From Halobacteriales archaeon QS_6_64_34 (lineage in GTDB: Archaea > Halobacteriota > Halobacteria > Halobacteriales > Haloarculaceae): a stretch of 64,000 nt of DNA. The stretch is from NCBI GenBank assembly GCA_003020925.1, contig PXRT01000012.1, positions 12,191 to 76,190 on the forward strand, written 5' to 3'. Position numbers and translations under genes: made by a program. Shown piece by piece: positions 49,960 to 58,871 of this stretch. Each line of letters begins with the position of its first letter. Within the stretch, counting starts at the first letter, position 1. Below the pieces are notes generated by a model. That model saw nothing but the letters and a program-made list of their open reading frames with translations, was not told the origin of the DNA and searched no databases.

Positions 49960-52130
49960 GCGGGCTGAACCGAGAGAAACTCAACCAGTACCTCCCCGAC
50001 GGGCCCATAACGTCACTTCGACGGGTTCAGACCCTCTATGGGGCACTCGCCGAGGCATCGAGTGGGGACCTGATCGGCGGCGACCCGGAGTTCGGTCTGT
50101 ACTACACGCCAGGCGAACTGGATGAGTTTACGACAAGCGATCCGGGCGAAAACAAGCGATATCTGATCACAGTCGAAGTTGATCTTACCACTGAGGCGGT
50201 TACCGCCGAGGATGTCAACGTTGATGTGGACTTTTTCACACCAGAAATAGTCGAACGGCTCGGCTTCGCCTGTTACGATAAACCTCGGGGTATTGATCAT
50301 AGTATCACCCGGCGAGGTGCGAAAAGTAAATCGAGTGCTGAAAAAGCTGCTGATTACGGTATTCAATGCTTAGAGCGTTGGACCAACTCAGATGGTCGTC
50401 AACCGGCTGTGGGAAAAGTAGCAGATACCCACCCCGATGGTTGGATCATCCAGTTATTGCAAAATCTAGGGCAGAACGAGGCAGTTCAGGAGCAAATTAA
50501 GAATCAAACTACGGGAGCGTATACTGGCGAAAAGCGGGTCGTGGCGACGGTGAAGCTTCGCGCTGATCCAAGTAAGCTTGAAAGAGATCCAGATGATGAT
50601 AGCCCAGGCTGGTTCTATCCAGGTGAAATGCATGTACTTAATGCGGCGATGAAGGCTCGCAAAGACGAAAAACTTCATAGTAAGAACACAAGTACACCTT
50701 CTCTTGGTCAGAGTGCATGTATGGTAACTGGTGAGCGAAGTGAGGTATATGGTACCGTAGAAGAGCCGATGGATTTCTTTACGATCCAACATGCAGAGAA
50801 GTTCAATACACTCATGCGGAAGGACTCTTGGCGCTCACATCCCGTTTCTTTGAACGCTGCACTTCTCATCCAGTCAGGTTCGTCACTCGTAGACGCCTGT
50901 CGGACGACCAGAAACGGGCTGGGCGTCTACACGCTTCCGTATTTCGTCGGGATGGACGAACAGGACGCAGAAGACCTCTACTACGCACTTGAGGAACTCC
51001 AGAACTACGAGGGCGACGACGAACACCCGATGCACTTTCTGGAAGACGTAATCGAGCAAGAGTGTGGTCCTGAAAAGGCACAGGAACTGCGTTTCTACGT
51101 GATATCGTTGCGAAACGACAGTGGTGATATCAACGTCATTCACGAAGTGCCGGACGTCTCACTGTACTGGCCACGAAAGATCGCCAAGACCCATCGGCAC
51201 GTCCTTGACGAATCGAGTGCATTCGGCCCGATCGGGTTCGAGACGGTCGAAAACTGGCAACCCATCACGTCGGGAACTAACGTCAGCGACGTAGTGAAAT
51301 CCATTGTCAGCGGGCGCTACGCCTGGGGGACGATGCCGGTGATGGCGGGGGACGACGGTGCGATGGCCGACGACCGCGCGGAATGGCTCACTTACGCGCT
51401 GTTGACTGGAGACGAGATTCCCGCCCAGCGATTGCTCGATGCCTACGTTGAGCGACTCGAACAGGAGTACCGAGACGACGAGGACGACCGACAACCGATC
51501 AATCACGTCAAAACGCAGTTCGCCCAGTTCGAAGCGCTCGCAGGGGCTGGACTGTTGGTTGATAAAGCAGATGCAACAGAGCTACAGACGCCACCGAAAA
51601 CTATGACCACAGACGTTCCAAGCAAAACGGAGATCGCTGGCGACGGTGATCTCTCTAGAACTGGCCTTCGACGATACCGACTCGAGAATTTCATCGAGAA
51701 CAGAGAGTCGCTTGCTGAAAATTCGGAGCGTAAGAGTGCGTTCCTGACGGGCGTCCTCGTCGGAATGACGAGCCGCCACCAGACGAGCGAGCGAGGAATG
51801 AATCGAACAGTCGTTGACAAATATCCACCGACGCAGATCACCATCGACCGACTCGTCAGAGTCTGGCCGGAACTGGCCGAGAAAAGCGATGTCTACGCGA
51901 AAGACGCAGACTGGGCAGGCGGCTCGCTCTTCCCGGAAGTACTCGACCAGCAAACAACGGCACTCTCGCATCCTGACGAGTGGGAACTCTCGCTTCAGGA
52001 CGTTCGGTTCTTCTACGCACTGGGAGTTACATACGGCAAGCGAGCCGATGAACGTGCACGCAATCTCGGGCAACGGATCGAATCCCAGGACCCGGAGCCG
52101 AACGAGACAGAGGCCGCAGATGCCGCATAG
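49956..52130 (+). CDS. cas8b: Cascade large subunit Cas8b (Csh1)
   Basis: This 724-residue subunit would recognise the PAM and recruit Cas3. Identification rests on its place between cas6 and cas7, its size, and blocks such as LNQYLPDGPITSLRRVQTLYGALAEA and a helical C-terminal half with RLENFIENRESLAENSERKSAFLTGVLVGMTSRHQ. The stretch about 50130-50870 is much lower in G+C (by eye 43-47%) than the ends and uses AT-ending codons, so the gene is mosaic. Start at 49956 overlaps the cas6 stop; the longer open frame is inside cas6. Confidence 0.88.
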   Translation: MSGLNREKLNQYLPDGPITSLRRVQTLYGALAEASSGDLIGGDPEFGLYYTPGELDEFTTSDPGENKRYLITVEVDLTTEAVTAEDVNVDVDFFTPEIVERLGFACYDKPRGIDHSITRRGAKSKSSAEKAADYGIQCLERWTNSDGRQPAVGKVADTHPDGWIIQLLQNLGQNEAVQEQIKNQTTGAYTGEKRVVATVKLRADPSKLERDPDDDSPGWFYPGEMHVLNAAMKARKDEKLHSKNTSTPSLGQSACMVTGERSEVYGTVEEPMDFFTIQHAEKFNTLMRKDSWRSHPVSLNAALLIQSGSSLVDACRTTRNGLGVYTLPYFVGMDEQDAEDLYYALEELQNYEGDDEHPMHFLEDVIEQECGPEKAQELRFYVISLRNDSGDINVIHEVPDVSLYWPRKIAKTHRHVLDESSAFGPIGFETVENWQPITSGTNVSDVVKSIVSGRYAWGTMPVMAGDDGAMADDRAEWLTYALLTGDEIPAQRLLDAYVERLEQEYRDDEDDRQPINHVKTQFAQFEALAGAGLLVDKADATELQTPPKTMTTDVPSKTEIAGDGDLSRTGLRRYRLENFIENRESLAENSERKSAFLTGVLVGMTSRHQTSERGMNRTVVDKYPPTQITIDRLVRVWPELAEKSDVYAKDADWAGGSLFPEVLDQQTTALSHPDEWELSLQDVRFFYALGVTYGKRADERARNLGQRIESQDPEPNETEAADAA

Positions 52131-52170
52131 AAGGCTCGACAACTACGACGAAACCCAAACCGATCAACCG

Positions 52171-53238
52171 ATGTCTCAAACCGACACCGACGCCGACTCC
52201 GTCACGAACCGCTCAGAAATCGTCTTCGTCACCGACGCCCAGGACTCTAATCCCAACGGAAATCCCATGGGGGAGAACCGACCACGCATCGATCCCGTCA
52301 CCCAGCAAGCCGCGATCACAGACGTCCGCCTCAAACGCTATCTCCGTGACCAGCTCCGAGCGGACGACCACCCGATATTCGTCAAGCGAACCGGCGACGG
52401 GGCCGAGATCCGCGCGGCGCTGGCGCTCGACCTGTTCGAGGACGTCGAATCCGTCGAAGACCTCGATGAGATCGACGACATCGAGCGCGAGTTCCTGGCA
52501 CGAGCGACGGACATTCGGTACTTCGGGGCGACGCTCTCGTTCAACGCGGATACCGGAGAGGAGCTGTACGAGGCCGTCAAGGAGCGGTTCCCGAGCCAGT
52601 TCACCGGCCCGGTCCAGTTCTCCCCGGCCCGGTCGCTCAACGTGGTCGAAACGAACGAGGAAACGAGCATGCTCACCAGCGTTATCGCGACGCAGGACGA
52701 GAAAGAACAGGGCGGGTTCGGGCTGGACGACCATCGAATCAAGTACGGCATCTTCCCGTTCCACGGTCTCGTCGACGAACACGGCGCGAGCGATACCCAC
52801 TTGCGAGCGGCAGACGTCGAACGCCTCGATACGCTCTGCTGGCGTGCACTGAAAAACCAGACCATCTCCCGGAGCAAAATCGGCCAAGAACCGCGACTGT
52901 ACGTCCGGGCCGAGTATTCGACGGATGGATTCCACGTCGGCGATCTGCACAACGACATCGAACTCGACGAAGCCCGTTCGGAACCCGATGGTGAGATGCG
53001 TTCGGTTCGCGACGTCTGTCTTGACGTCACTCGCCTATTGGAGACGCTTACGTCCGTCGCTGAGGATGGCCACCTCGAAACGGTTCACGTCACCGGAAGC
53101 GACCGATTAGCCGTAACCTGCGACGGCGCGGAGATCGAAACCGCCGACGAAATCGCCGATGCACTCGAAGTCAGAGAGGTGCCGGTCGACGGCTTCGACG
53201 TCTACGAGAAATTCAACGAGACGGTTGCTGCGGAGTAA
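52171..53238 (+). CDS. cas7: Cascade backbone subunit Cas7 (Csh2)
   Basis: This ~355-residue RAMP protein polymerises along the crRNA. The hallmark NRSEIVFVTDAQDSNPNGNPMGENRPRIDPVTQQAAITDVRLKRYLRD is near the N-terminus, and IKYGIFPFHG and ALKNQTISRSKIGQEPRLYVR follow. I start at MSQTDTD (52171), 40 bp after cas8b, by comparison with other haloarchaeal Cas7; an ATG at 52120 overlapping cas8b is the alternative. Confidence 0.93.
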   Translation: MSQTDTDADSVTNRSEIVFVTDAQDSNPNGNPMGENRPRIDPVTQQAAITDVRLKRYLRDQLRADDHPIFVKRTGDGAEIRAALALDLFEDVESVEDLDEIDDIEREFLARATDIRYFGATLSFNADTGEELYEAVKERFPSQFTGPVQFSPARSLNVVETNEETSMLTSVIATQDEKEQGGFGLDDHRIKYGIFPFHGLVDEHGASDTHLRAADVERLDTLCWRALKNQTISRSKIGQEPRLYVRAEYSTDGFHVGDLHNDIELDEARSEPDGEMRSVRDVCLDVTRLLETLTSVAEDGHLETVHVTGSDRLAVTCDGAEIETADEIADALEVREVPVDGFDVYEKFNETVAAE

Positions 53239-53242
53239 GACG

Positions 53243-54100
53243 ATGGCGAAACGCGATACAGCGAGCCAGGCCCCCATCGGAGACGAGATCGATACCGTAC
53301 CCGCACCGTCAGTTAGTGACGACGGAGTCCCATCGAAGTGCCTGTCGTTCGTCCTGGGCAGCGACTGGGGCCACTTTCGCCGGATCGATCGAACAGTCAC
53401 CAAACAGACGTATCGGATTCCGCCGCGAACGACAGTCGCTGGACTCCTCGCAGCGATCGCTGGAGTCCGGCGTGACGGCTACTACGACGTCTTCGTCCCC
53501 GAAACGTCCGCAATCGCCATCACACCAGTAGCACCGATCCGGACGATTACGCAGCCGACGCTGGGGCTCGGAACACACCCGGGGGAGACGATGGCAGATG
53601 CGGGTGGCTCTGGACAGAAGACGATAAAAGTCAAATACCCGGATAGCACAGACAATCGCCAGATACATAGCTACGAGCTACTCGTCGAACCCGCCTACAG
53701 GATCGATGTCGCTGTCGAAGACGACAGATTCTACAGCGCTCTCAAACATCGTCTCGAAACCGGCACCTCGTTTTACCCGCCGTCGATGGGACTTTCGGAG
53801 TTTCTGGCGTGGATCGAGCCGATACGCGACGACGGCCAGTTTGAGTTTCAGTCTGACGTAGTCGAAACCAGTGAGGCGCTCGAAATTGATAGCGCTGTGC
53901 CGGACGGGATCGACGAAATCGTTCCACAGGCGGGCGTTACCTACGCCGTCGAGCGCGTCCCTGGATATATGGAAGCCCACGATGGCGGGCGGCGAACGAC
54001 AGGGTTTATCGATTACGCGTTCGCAGCCGAATCGCTACAGCTTCGACCCGAGACGGTCTCGCCCGTCGAGATAGATGGGCACGTAGTGGCCTTCGAGTGA
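53243..54100 (+). CDS. cas5: Cascade subunit Cas5 (Cas5h type)
   Basis: This 285-residue RAMP protein caps the 5' handle of the crRNA in Cascade. The family block is CLSFVLGSDWGHFRRIDRTVTKQTYRIPPRTTVAGLLAAIAGV near residues 30-75, and the C-terminus has VERVPGYM. The ATG at 53243 follows the cas7 stop by 4 bases; upstream open codons belong to the cas7 shadow. Confidence 0.92.
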   Translation: MAKRDTASQAPIGDEIDTVPAPSVSDDGVPSKCLSFVLGSDWGHFRRIDRTVTKQTYRIPPRTTVAGLLAAIAGVRRDGYYDVFVPETSAIAITPVAPIRTITQPTLGLGTHPGETMADAGGSGQKTIKVKYPDSTDNRQIHSYELLVEPAYRIDVAVEDDRFYSALKHRLETGTSFYPPSMGLSEFLAWIEPIRDDGQFEFQSDVVETSEALEIDSAVPDGIDEIVPQAGVTYAVERVPGYMEAHDGGRRTTGFIDYAFAAESLQLRPETVSPVEIDGHVVAFE

Positions 54101-54113
54101 AGTATCGAGTATA

Positions 54114-56942
54114 ATGACGATCAACTCTATCATTTCGCATCCGCGGGAGGACGAACCGGATTTCGAACTCGAGTGTCATCTCGAAGACGTTCGGTCGAGA
54201 ATGCTCACGCTAAACCGGTTTGAGGACTCGGACGGGGTGGGCGAGCGTCGTGTCGCGCGCGTCATCGGACTGCTTCACGACTTCGGGAAGGTGACTCCGG
54301 CGTTTCAGGCACACGTCAGAGACGAGTATTGTGGACCGCCACAGAAAACGTATCACGCTCGACTGGGTGCACTCGCGGCCTTCTGGATCGTCCGTGAACT
54401 CGGTGGCGACGGCCGGGATGCACTTGCGGCGTTCACGGCAATCTCCCGCCATCACGGTTCGCTCCCCGACATTGCTTCCCACGTATTCACCGACGTATAT
54501 CGGGCCGAGACAGATGCGAACGGTAATGCCAAGGCCTGGGCGACGGATCAGGTGCAGGCGATTCGGGAAGCCACTACCGACCTCCACGCCCGGAAGGCCG
54601 ACGAACTCCTCGTCAGGGCCGGAGACGAAACGACTACCTGGAACCGGTTTTCGACTGCGATTGCAGACGGATCCCTGTACGAATCACTGGTCGAACTGGT
54701 CGCCGAATGGCGGGGCCGCAGTCCGAAAAAAGACGAATCTTTGCTCCCACCTCGGCTCTACGATCGGACAGTAAAGTACTGGGGCCATCTCACACTCGCG
54801 GACAAGACGAGTGCCGCCGACATCGACCGCTCGAAACTCGATCGAGACTCCCTCTCGATCGACGAACTCGATAGGCACGTGGCTGGTCTGAGCGGGGACG
54901 ACGAGCTGGAGCGAAAGCTGAACGAGACGCGGGAACAGGCCAGGAACACCGCACCGGACAATGCAGTCGAACTGTTGCTCGATGGGGACACAGACGTCGG
55001 GCGGTTGACGCTGCCGACCGGACTGGGGAAAACCTTCACCGGAATTACGACGGCGTTCACGCTCCGTGACGAGGTTGCCGAGCGTAGAGAACTCGACGAC
55101 GCGCCGACCGTCGTCTACGCCCTTCCGTTTACGTCGATCATCGAACAGACCCGTGAGCTATTCGAAGACCCCGACATCTGGGATGCCGATCCAGCCGGCC
55201 GCAAATTGACAGTCCACCATTATCTGAGCGAAACAATCACGCGCGTCGATTCGGAAGTCGGAACCGACGGCGAGGCCGAAACTGACGAGCAGCCACGGAT
55301 CGACGCGATGCTCGGGGAAAGCTGGCGGTCAGGGACGGTACTGACGACCTTCGTTCAACTGTTCGAGAGTCTCGCGGGCCCCAGCAATAGTCAAGGGCTA
55401 AAACTCCCGTCATTGCGGGACGCCGTCATCATCCTCGACGAACCACAGGCGTTGCCGAAGCGGTGGTGGAAAGCGATTCCGCGACTCGTCCGGACGCTTC
55501 GGACGGAATTCGATACCACGGTGATCGTGATGACGGCGACTCAGCCAGCGCTATTCGATGCGGTCGAGGACCTGGAGACGGCCGAATTGCTCGACGATGT
55601 CGACGAATACTATCGCGATGCTCGTCGAGTGCAATACAGTATCGACGATTCGGTGTGGAGCCTGGGTGCCCCAGACGAGGAGGTGGTACCCGTCGATCAC
55701 GAGAGAGCCGGCGAGCGCATCGTCGAGGGGATTTCACAGAACGATGCCACGTCGACAGTGAGAGCCTCGGCACTGGCCGTATGCAATACGATAGCCAGTT
55801 CGCGCCAACTCACCGAAGCCGTCGAGCAGGCCGCAAACGGAAGCGTCGAACACGTCGGAAAAGCGTATCGAGAGGTTCTCGAATCGGCGGACCATAGTGG
55901 ATCGTCTGGGAAAGAAGCTGGAGAAATCGACCATAGCGATGGAGCAGAGAGCGCAGACTGGCTTGCAGCAACCGTCCTCGAACAGCTGGGATTTGCTGCT
56001 GATACTGATTGGATGGAGTCGGAGAACGACTCAGTCACTGAGATCTCGTGGCGGTGGTCCGGGCTACGGGAACCACCGCTGTTCGTCGCAACCTTTAATT
56101 CGAGATACCGACCGAAGGACAGACGCGTCCTGATCCGGCTCGCGGACGTGTTGACCGCCACCGGGGTCCCGTTTGCCTTCGTGGCAACCCAGGCCGTCGA
56201 AGCCGGCGTCGATCTCAGTTTCGCCCGCGTGTACCGAGATCTGGCCCCACTGGATAGTGTTGTCCAGGCCGCCGGCCGCTGTAATCGTTCGTTCGAATGG
56301 GGCAAAGAGAACGGCCGTGTTACGGTGTGGTTGCTCGATGATCCAGATGAATCAGAAGGTGGAATCGACAAGACACCCACGAAGTACGTCTATGGGTCCG
56401 AACTCGGCGGTCACATGAAAATCATCGCGGAAACGCTTCGAGACACCCTGGACACACAAACTGGTATTGACGAACTCGTCATGACGAGACGTGCCGTACC
56501 GGCATATTTCGATGGAATACGGAGCAAGGGACTCGCCAGTCAGAAGCTACTGGACCATATCGAACGGTGCGAGGCGAGGCAACTTGGCAGAAAATCACTC
56601 ATTCAAGAGGATTACCCGACAGTTGACGTACTCGTTGCGGTTACCGAGGATGAGATGTCCCAATTAATCGAAATTGGCGATGCATTCCAAGTCGGGAACA
56701 AACCGAAAGCCTACACCTTGCTTCAGGAAGTTTCCGACCTCCGCGTCTCCATTCCTGCCCGAGATGCCGCCAGTGCGCTCGAAAAGGCAAACAGGATCGA
56801 CCGAAAAAAGCGTGGAGAGAAAGACGGGGCGCAGATACTGGCATACGAACCAGAGACGTCTGGCGGGTCCTACGATCTGGACGGCGGCGGGTTCGTTGCG
56901 AACGATGACGACGTTATCGCGGGGCGATTCACCGTCATATGA
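54114..56942 (+). CDS. cas3: CRISPR helicase-nuclease Cas3 (HD + DExH)
   Basis: This 942-residue protein carries an N-terminal HD nuclease domain (LLHDFGKVTPAF with the HD pair near 53-54; FTAISRHHGSLPD near 108-120) and an SF2 helicase: Walker A LPTGLGKTFTG (about 301-311), motif II ILDEPQALP, motif III MTATQP and motif VI VVQAAGRCNR. It unwinds and degrades DNA marked by Cascade. Motif II reads DEPQ, as often in I-B Cas3. Parts after about 56320 are less GC-rich. It overlaps cas4 by ATGA. Confidence 0.95.
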   Translation: MTINSIISHPREDEPDFELECHLEDVRSRMLTLNRFEDSDGVGERRVARVIGLLHDFGKVTPAFQAHVRDEYCGPPQKTYHARLGALAAFWIVRELGGDGRDALAAFTAISRHHGSLPDIASHVFTDVYRAETDANGNAKAWATDQVQAIREATTDLHARKADELLVRAGDETTTWNRFSTAIADGSLYESLVELVAEWRGRSPKKDESLLPPRLYDRTVKYWGHLTLADKTSAADIDRSKLDRDSLSIDELDRHVAGLSGDDELERKLNETREQARNTAPDNAVELLLDGDTDVGRLTLPTGLGKTFTGITTAFTLRDEVAERRELDDAPTVVYALPFTSIIEQTRELFEDPDIWDADPAGRKLTVHHYLSETITRVDSEVGTDGEAETDEQPRIDAMLGESWRSGTVLTTFVQLFESLAGPSNSQGLKLPSLRDAVIILDEPQALPKRWWKAIPRLVRTLRTEFDTTVIVMTATQPALFDAVEDLETAELLDDVDEYYRDARRVQYSIDDSVWSLGAPDEEVVPVDHERAGERIVEGISQNDATSTVRASALAVCNTIASSRQLTEAVEQAANGSVEHVGKAYREVLESADHSGSSGKEAGEIDHSDGAESADWLAATVLEQLGFAADTDWMESENDSVTEISWRWSGLREPPLFVATFNSRYRPKDRRVLIRLADVLTATGVPFAFVATQAVEAGVDLSFARVYRDLAPLDSVVQAAGRCNRSFEWGKENGRVTVWLLDDPDESEGGIDKTPTKYVYGSELGGHMKIIAETLRDTLDTQTGIDELVMTRRAVPAYFDGIRSKGLASQKLLDHIERCEARQLGRKSLIQEDYPTVDVLVAVTEDEMSQLIEIGDAFQVGNKPKAYTLLQEVSDLRVSIPARDAASALEKANRIDRKKRGEKDGAQILAYEPETSGGSYDLDGGGFVANDDDVIAGRFTVI

Positions 56943-57508
56943 ACGACTCCTCCAGCTACTCGGGCGACGAGCGGATCGACGAACACATCGAGCGCGAGCG
57001 AAACCCACACCGCGAGCCGGCGGTCAGGATCACCGGGCTGATGGTCCAGTACTATCACGTCTGCCGGCGAGAGCTGTGGTTCATGTCCCGTGGTATCGAC
57101 ATCGACCGGAGCACGCCGAATATCCAGCGGGGGACGTACACTGACGAGAGGAGCTATCGGGACAGTCGCCGCTCGTTCAGTATCGACGGTCGGATCGCAC
57201 TGGACGTGCTTGACGACGGCGACGTAATGGAGGTGAAAGTCTCCTCGACGCTCGAAGAGCCGCCGCGGATGCAGTTGCTGTACTACCTCTGGTATCTCGA
57301 CCGGATTCACGGCGTTGAGAAATCGGGCGTCTTGGCGTTCCCGCGCGAGCGAGACAGAGAGACGGTCGAATTAACCGAGGAGACCGCAGCAAGCGTCGAG
57401 GAGACGCTCGGCGGGATAATCGACGTCGTCGAAGCCGAGAGCCCGCCACCACTCGAGAAGAAACCGTACTGCGACGCCTGCCTCTATCAGGACATCTGCT
57501 GGTTGTGA
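56939..57508 (+). CDS. cas4: Spacer-acquisition nuclease Cas4
   Basis: This 189-residue RecB-like nuclease would select and trim PAM-bearing prespacers with Cas1-Cas2. Four cysteines for the [4Fe-4S] cluster are Cys42 (YYHVCRREL) and Cys178, Cys181, Cys187 (CDACLYQDICW). The nuclease core is seen in FSIDGRIALDVLDDGDVMEVKVSS (with D and ExK). It overlaps cas3 and precedes cas1 by 3 bases. Confidence 0.95.
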   Translation: MNDSSSYSGDERIDEHIERERNPHREPAVRITGLMVQYYHVCRRELWFMSRGIDIDRSTPNIQRGTYTDERSYRDSRRSFSIDGRIALDVLDDGDVMEVKVSSTLEEPPRMQLLYYLWYLDRIHGVEKSGVLAFPRERDRETVELTEETAASVEETLGGIIDVVEAESPPPLEKKPYCDACLYQDICWL

Positions 57509-57511
57509 CCC

Positions 57512-58507
57512 ATGCCACAAGAAAACCACCACATCTTCGCGGACGGCGAACTGTCCCGGAGCGAAGACACGCTCCGCATCGACACCCTCGACGGCGAAAC
57601 CAAGCATCTCCCGGTCGAGAGCGTCGGGACGATCTACCTGCACGGGCAGATCGATTTCAACACTCGCACGCTCGGCCTGCTCAACGACCACGGGACGACG
57701 GTCCACGTTTTCGGCTGGAAGGACTACTACAAGGGATCGTACTTGCCGAAGCGCAAGCACCAGTCCGGGAACACGGTCGTCGAACAGGTGCGAGCGTACG
57801 ATGACGACGAGCGGCGTCTGCGGGTCGCTCGGGCGATGATCGAGGCGAGCATCCACAATATGCGTGCGAATCTGAAGTACTACCACAACAGAGATCACGA
57901 CTTCTCCGACGCCATTCACGAACTCGAAACCCAGCGCGGACGAGTGGATACCGTCACCGATGTCCCGGAACTCATGGGTGTCGAGGCCACTGCACGGAAA
58001 GCCTACTATCGCTGTTTCGACGAGATCCTGCGAGATCCGTTCGAGTTGACTCGACGGGAGTACAACCCGCCGACGAACGAGGCAAACGCGCTTGTGTCCT
58101 TTCTCAACGCGATGGTGTACACGACCTGTGTGTCTGCAATCCGGAACACCGCTCTCGACCCGACGGTCGGATACCTTCACGAGCCGGGTGACCGTCGATT
58201 TACACTCTCGCTCGACATCGCAGACATTTTCAAGCCGATCCTCGCGGACCGCGTGCTGTTCAGAGTCGTCAATCGTCAGCAGGTGAGTATCGACGACTTC
58301 GAGCAGGAACTCGACGGTTGTCTGCTGACCGAAGACGGACGACTGGCCGTACTCGAGGCCTACGAGGAGACGCTCGACCGAACCGTCGAACATCCACGCC
58401 TCAATCGGAAGGTGAGTTACAAGACGCTGGTTCAAACGGACGTGTATTCCCTGAAAAAACACGTTCTCACCGGTGAACCGTATCGTCCCACGGAGCGGTG
58501 GTGGTGA
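57512..58507 (+). CDS. cas1: CRISPR integrase Cas1
   Basis: This 331-residue integrase inserts spacers together with Cas2. The N-terminal beta domain begins NHHIFADGELSRSEDTLRIDT and includes GQIDFNTRTLGLLNDHGTTVHVFGW. The helical catalytic domain contains the metal-binding Glu/His/Asp candidates in TNEANALVSFLNAMVYTTCVSA, GYLHEPGDRRFTLSLDIADIFKP. All expected parts are present, so the acquisition module looks intact. Confidence 0.96.
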   Translation: MPQENHHIFADGELSRSEDTLRIDTLDGETKHLPVESVGTIYLHGQIDFNTRTLGLLNDHGTTVHVFGWKDYYKGSYLPKRKHQSGNTVVEQVRAYDDDERRLRVARAMIEASIHNMRANLKYYHNRDHDFSDAIHELETQRGRVDTVTDVPELMGVEATARKAYYRCFDEILRDPFELTRREYNPPTNEANALVSFLNAMVYTTCVSAIRNTALDPTVGYLHEPGDRRFTLSLDIADIFKPILADRVLFRVVNRQQVSIDDFEQELDGCLLTEDGRLAVLEAYEETLDRTVEHPRLNRKVSYKTLVQTDVYSLKKHVLTGEPYRPTERWW

Positions 58508-58509
58508 CG

Positions 58510-58770
58510 ATGTTCGTCCTCGTTACGTACGACGTCCCTGCTGAACGGACTCGCATCTATCGCAAACTCCTCCGTAAGTATCTCGAACACATTCAGTATT
58601 CAGTGTTCCACGGGGATATCACCGAAGGACAACTCGTCACAATTCGAAACGAGATCGAGGACGTTCTCGAACCGGACGATTCAGTGTTCATTTTCGATTC
58701 AAACGTCTCTGCGGACGTAGAGTGCACTGTTCTCGGTGACGCCGACGAGCCCGGTAGCCGCTTCACGTAA
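58510..58770 (+). CDS. cas2: CRISPR-associated protein Cas2
   Basis: This 86-residue ferredoxin-like protein starts MFVLVTYDVPAERTRIYRKLLRKYLEHIQYSVFHGDI, the classic Cas2 N-terminus with the conserved YDV aspartate. It bridges two Cas1 dimers. Start at 58510 is 3 bases after the cas1 stop; a GTG slightly upstream overlaps cas1. The C-terminus ends GSRFT, just before the array leader. Confidence 0.95.
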   Translation: MFVLVTYDVPAERTRIYRKLLRKYLEHIQYSVFHGDITEGQLVTIRNEIEDVLEPDDSVFIFDSNVSADVECTVLGDADEPGSRFT

Positions 58771-58871
58771 TTTTCGTCGACCCCCCAGGGGGTAGCACAA
58801 TACTGACCATCGACGACAATCCTTTCTCGAACCAGTGGGTATTAGAGGCTATAGCCGCCATATCGGGCATG
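58771..58871 (+). promoter_or_regulatory. CRISPR leader
   Basis: These 101 bp lie between cas2 and the first repeat. They contain CCCCCCAGGGGG (58781-58792) and two moderately AT-rich stretches (58796-58802, 58819-58847). The leader side is assigned because it adjoins cas2 and because damaged repeats are all at the other end of the array. It should hold the array promoter and the integration signal. Confidence 0.7.
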
